From: Flavobacteriaceae bacterium
Lineage (GTDB): Bacteria; Bacteroidota; Bacteroidia; Flavobacteriales; Flavobacteriaceae
Assembly (NCBI GenBank): GCA_015488935.1
Contig: WFMU01000193.1
Coordinates: forward strand, 1-7,929
DNA: 7,929 nt
Reading direction: 5' to 3'
The notes beneath the pieces were generated by a model, which saw only the letters and a list, made by a program, of their open reading frames with translations, had not been told where the DNA came from and searched no databases. Made by a program: the position numbers and the translations under genes. Shown here one piece after another: positions 6,357-7,929 of the stretch. How positions within the stretch are numbered: position 1 is the stretch's first letter; the number at the start of each line of letters is the position of its first letter.

Positions 6357-7339
6357 TTTATACTATATACATTTAATTCTTCTTGCATTTTCTTAAACAC
6401 TATTTTTGGATAAATAATATAATAAAATGATATTGCAAATAACGTAATTAAAATAATACCAACGGATAACCAGTTTGGCATTATGTTAGAATAACGGGTA
6501 ATATAACCTTCTAAAAAACCAGCTGCTATGGTAAAAGGAAAAGTGCTTATTAATATTTTTAAGGAATCTCGTACGCCTCGTTTTAAAGAGTTGTATCTAG
6601 AAAAAGTGTCTGGAAATAAAATACTTGCTCCTAAAATTAACCCAGCCATTGCTTCTATTACAATAGCAAATATTTCCATAGAACCATGAATCCAAATACC
6701 TCGAACACTTTGCCAAAATACACCTTGTTCATAAAACATGTATTGAAATGCACCAAGCATAATACTATTTTTAAACAATACATAAACGGTTCCAACACCT
6801 GCAAAAATTCCCCAAATATAGGCGTATAATCCAACTCTAAGATTATTTATGGTAATTCCTATATGACTTCCCCAATTCGAACCACTTTTATATACCGCCA
6901 TTGGGTTTCCATTTTCTATATTTTTTAAAGTCATGTTTACATAACTATCACCGAGTATTAAACGTATAAATGTATGGTCATTCATTGCAGAAAGTACGCC
7001 TATAAATACAAATGTAGCAAAAAACAGAAAAGCATATAGTAAAAATTTTTTATACTTATGTATTAGTAATGGTACCTCTATTTTAAAAAAATAAATCAAT
7101 ACATTTTTATCTTCTCGTTTTGTTTTATAAATTTTTTGAAAAGATTTGGCTGCAAGGTTGTTTAAATAAAGAATTGTCTTACTTTTGGGGTAGTAAGTTT
7201 GTGCATAAGACAAATCATTTATGAGATGTATGTAAAGACTTGCTAAATCATCTGGATTGGACTTTTTTACTGAAAATATTTGTTTTTCAAAGTCTAACCA
7301 CTTATTTTTATTCTGTTTAATAAAAGCCACTTCTCTCAT
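6353..7339 (-). CDS. SpoIIM-family (stage II sporulation protein M-like) multispan membrane protein
   Basis: This 328-residue protein has a polar, probably cytosolic N-terminus (1-95) opening with the family-typical MREVAFIKQN, which supports the ATG at 7339. Five or so hydrophobic segments follow, at about 98-118, 168-190, 221-243, 258-278 and 290-310. The conserved SpoIIM core includes IHGSMEIFAIVIEAMAG (217-233, H218/G219/E222) and FLEGYITRY (275-283). In sporulating Firmicutes SpoIIM belongs to the engulfment complex with SpoIID and SpoIIP. This organism group does not sporulate, and the homologue here is a longer relative found beside MoxR/DUF58 genes, so sporulation should not be inferred. 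It is the first gene of the leftward operon and overlaps the next gene by four bases. Confidence 0.88.
   Translation of the reverse strand: MREVAFIKQNKNKWLDFEKQIFSVKKSNPDDLASLYIHLINDLSYAQTYYPKSKTILYLNNLAAKSFQKIYKTKREDKNVLIYFFKIEVPLLIHKYKKFLLYAFLFFATFVFIGVLSAMNDHTFIRLILGDSYVNMTLKNIENGNPMAVYKSGSNWGSHIGITINNLRVGLYAYIWGIFAGVGTVYVLFKNSIMLGAFQYMFYEQGVFWQSVRGIWIHGSMEIFAIVIEAMAGLILGASILFPDTFSRYNSLKRGVRDSLKILISTFPFTIAAGFLEGYITRYSNIMPNWLSVGIILITLFAISFYYIIYPKIVFKKMQEELNVYSIK
7279..7310 (+). promoter_or_regulatory. Candidate promoter for the RDD gene, inside spoIIM-like coding sequence
   Basis: TTTG at 7279-7282 and TATTTTTA at 7303-7310 are separated by 20 nt, fitting the Bacteroidota TTTG / TAnnTTTG layout with one mismatch in the -7 box. 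Transcription would begin near 7314-7318, about 45 nt before the ATG at 7362. In such A/T-rich DNA chance matches are common, so this is tentative. Confidence 0.35.
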
Positions 7340-7345
7340 AGAGAG

Positions 7346-7377
7346 CGAAATTAAATAATTTATGACTGAGTTACAAA
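7346..7377 (-). promoter_or_regulatory. Candidate promoter for the leftward operon, overlapping the RDD start
   Basis: On the - strand TTTG (7377-7374) and TAATTTCG (7353-7346) are 20 nt apart, fitting the Bacteroidota consensus with one mismatch. Transcription would start near 7342, giving an almost leaderless message for the ATG at 7339. The -33 box lies within codons 5-6 of the divergent RDD gene. Confidence 0.35.
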
Positions 7378-7929
7378 TAAATACAACACAAAATGTAAAT
7401 ATAAGTTTTACTGCAGCAACAGCTGGTGAGCGAATTTTAGCATATATAATTGATATCGTTATTGTTATTGCATATTTATTTGGTATATTTTACGTTATCG
7501 ATTCTTTGGGTTTCGATGGTTTGGATGATGTATGGTCTAAAATGGCAATAGCCTCTTTATTATTTTTACCTGCCATGTTATATACATTACTTTCAGAAAT
7601 TTTTATGGAAGGACAAACTTTTGGCAAAAAAATAGTAAAAATTAAAGTGGTAAAAATAGATGGATACCAACCTTCTATTCTAGATCATTTTATGCGCTGG
7701 ATTTTTAGAATTGTAGATATTTATTCTACTTTCTTTTTTACTGGTATGGTCGCTTTAATTAGTATTTCTTCTTCAAAAAAAAGTCAAAGATTAGGAGATA
7801 TGGCTTCTGGTACTGCCGTAATAAGTCTTAAAAATTTGTATTCTATAAAATCTACTATTTTAGAGGATTTAGATGAAAATTACCAAGCTACCTATCCTTC
7901 TGTAATTAATTTGTCTGATAATGATATGC
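7362..7929 (+). CDS. RDD-family membrane protein (3' truncated by window)
   Basis: An open frame from the ATG at 7362 runs off the window after 189 codons with no stop. The RDD hallmarks are in order: GERILAYIID (R24, D31) entering the first membrane segment (about 25-46), a second membrane segment (about 61-80), the loop GQTFGKKIVKIKVV (84-97) with DG at 100-101, R112/R116 and D119 before a third membrane segment (about 118-136), and QRLGDMASGTAVI (142-154). This is essentially the whole RDD domain; the missing part is a C-terminal tail. RDD proteins are small inner-membrane proteins; some have been linked to ion or solute transport, but no function can be assigned here. It is divergent from the SpoIIM-like gene with only 22 bp between start codons, and RDD genes often accompany this MoxR cluster. 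Confidence 0.9.
   Translation, partial: MTELQINTTQNVNISFTAATAGERILAYIIDIVIVIAYLFGIFYVIDSLGFDGLDDVWSKMAIASLLFLPAMLYTLLSEIFMEGQTFGKKIVKIKVVKIDGYQPSILDHFMRWIFRIVDIYSTFFFTGMVALISISSSKKSQRLGDMASGTAVISLKNLYSIKSTILEDLDENYQATYPSVINLSDNDM

Larger units (their letters stand above)
1309..7339 (-). other. Leftward operon: spoIIM-like, DUF4129, DUF4350, moxR, DUF58, pepE
   Basis: Six genes share one strand with junctions of -4 bp (ATGA overlap), 8 bp, -1 bp (TAATG overlap), 6 bp and 19 bp in transcription order. This spacing implies a single transcript and translational coupling. The first five families, with the divergent RDD gene, form a recurring bacterial neighbourhood (from general knowledge of these families). 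Peptidase E is the least certain member. Confidence 0.85.

Noticed and set aside
6353..7339. Evidence for sporulation from the SpoIIM-like gene
   Set aside because: SpoIIM-family proteins occur widely in non-sporulating bacteria beside MoxR/DUF58 genes; no other sporulation gene is present.
7333..7345. Small palindrome CTCTC-ATA-GAGAG centred at the SpoIIM-like start codon
   Set aside because: Arms are only 5 bp and part of the coding sequence; too weak to call an operator, although it lies between the divergent genes.

Overview
The window looks like chromosomal DNA of a marine or host-associated member of the Bacteroidota, most likely Flavobacteriaceae. This rests on the very low GC content, the near absence of Shine-Dalgarno sequences, promoter-like TTTG / TAnnTTTG pairs, a DUF4369 lipoprotein with a loose lipobox, and Bacteroidota-style family variants in the main operon. 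I see no rRNA, tRNA, CRISPR array, insertion sequence or prophage gene.

Left part (1-1296, + strand): the 3' end of one gene is followed by a complete gene for a DUF4369-type lipoprotein. The two share an almost identical 141-bp stretch encoding the same 47 residues, so they are tandem paralogues with a recent duplication or gene conversion. Two hairpins close the first gene. A good Bacteroidota -7 element precedes the second, which ends at a strong hairpin at 1322-1353.

Middle and right (1309-7339, - strand): six tightly packed genes are transcribed leftwards. In transcription order they are a SpoIIM-family membrane protein, a DUF4129 protein, a DUF4350 protein, a MoxR-type AAA+ ATPase, a DUF58 (degenerate von Willebrand A) protein and peptidase E. 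The first five overlap or lie within 8 bp of each other, which implies one operon with coupled translation. At the right edge (7362 to the end, + strand) is a divergent, truncated RDD-family membrane gene that belongs to the same conserved neighbourhood.

How the genes may work together (inference): MoxR would be a cytosolic AAA+ remodelling ATPase. DUF58 would be its membrane-anchored VWA-like partner or adaptor. DUF4350 and DUF4129 would be membrane proteins with parts on both sides of the inner membrane, and SpoIIM and RDD would be multispan membrane components. The set recurs across distant phyla but, to my knowledge, has no established biochemical function. It is the best candidate here for a poorly described system. 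Peptidase E, a cytosolic aspartyl dipeptidase, trails the operon and may only be a passenger.
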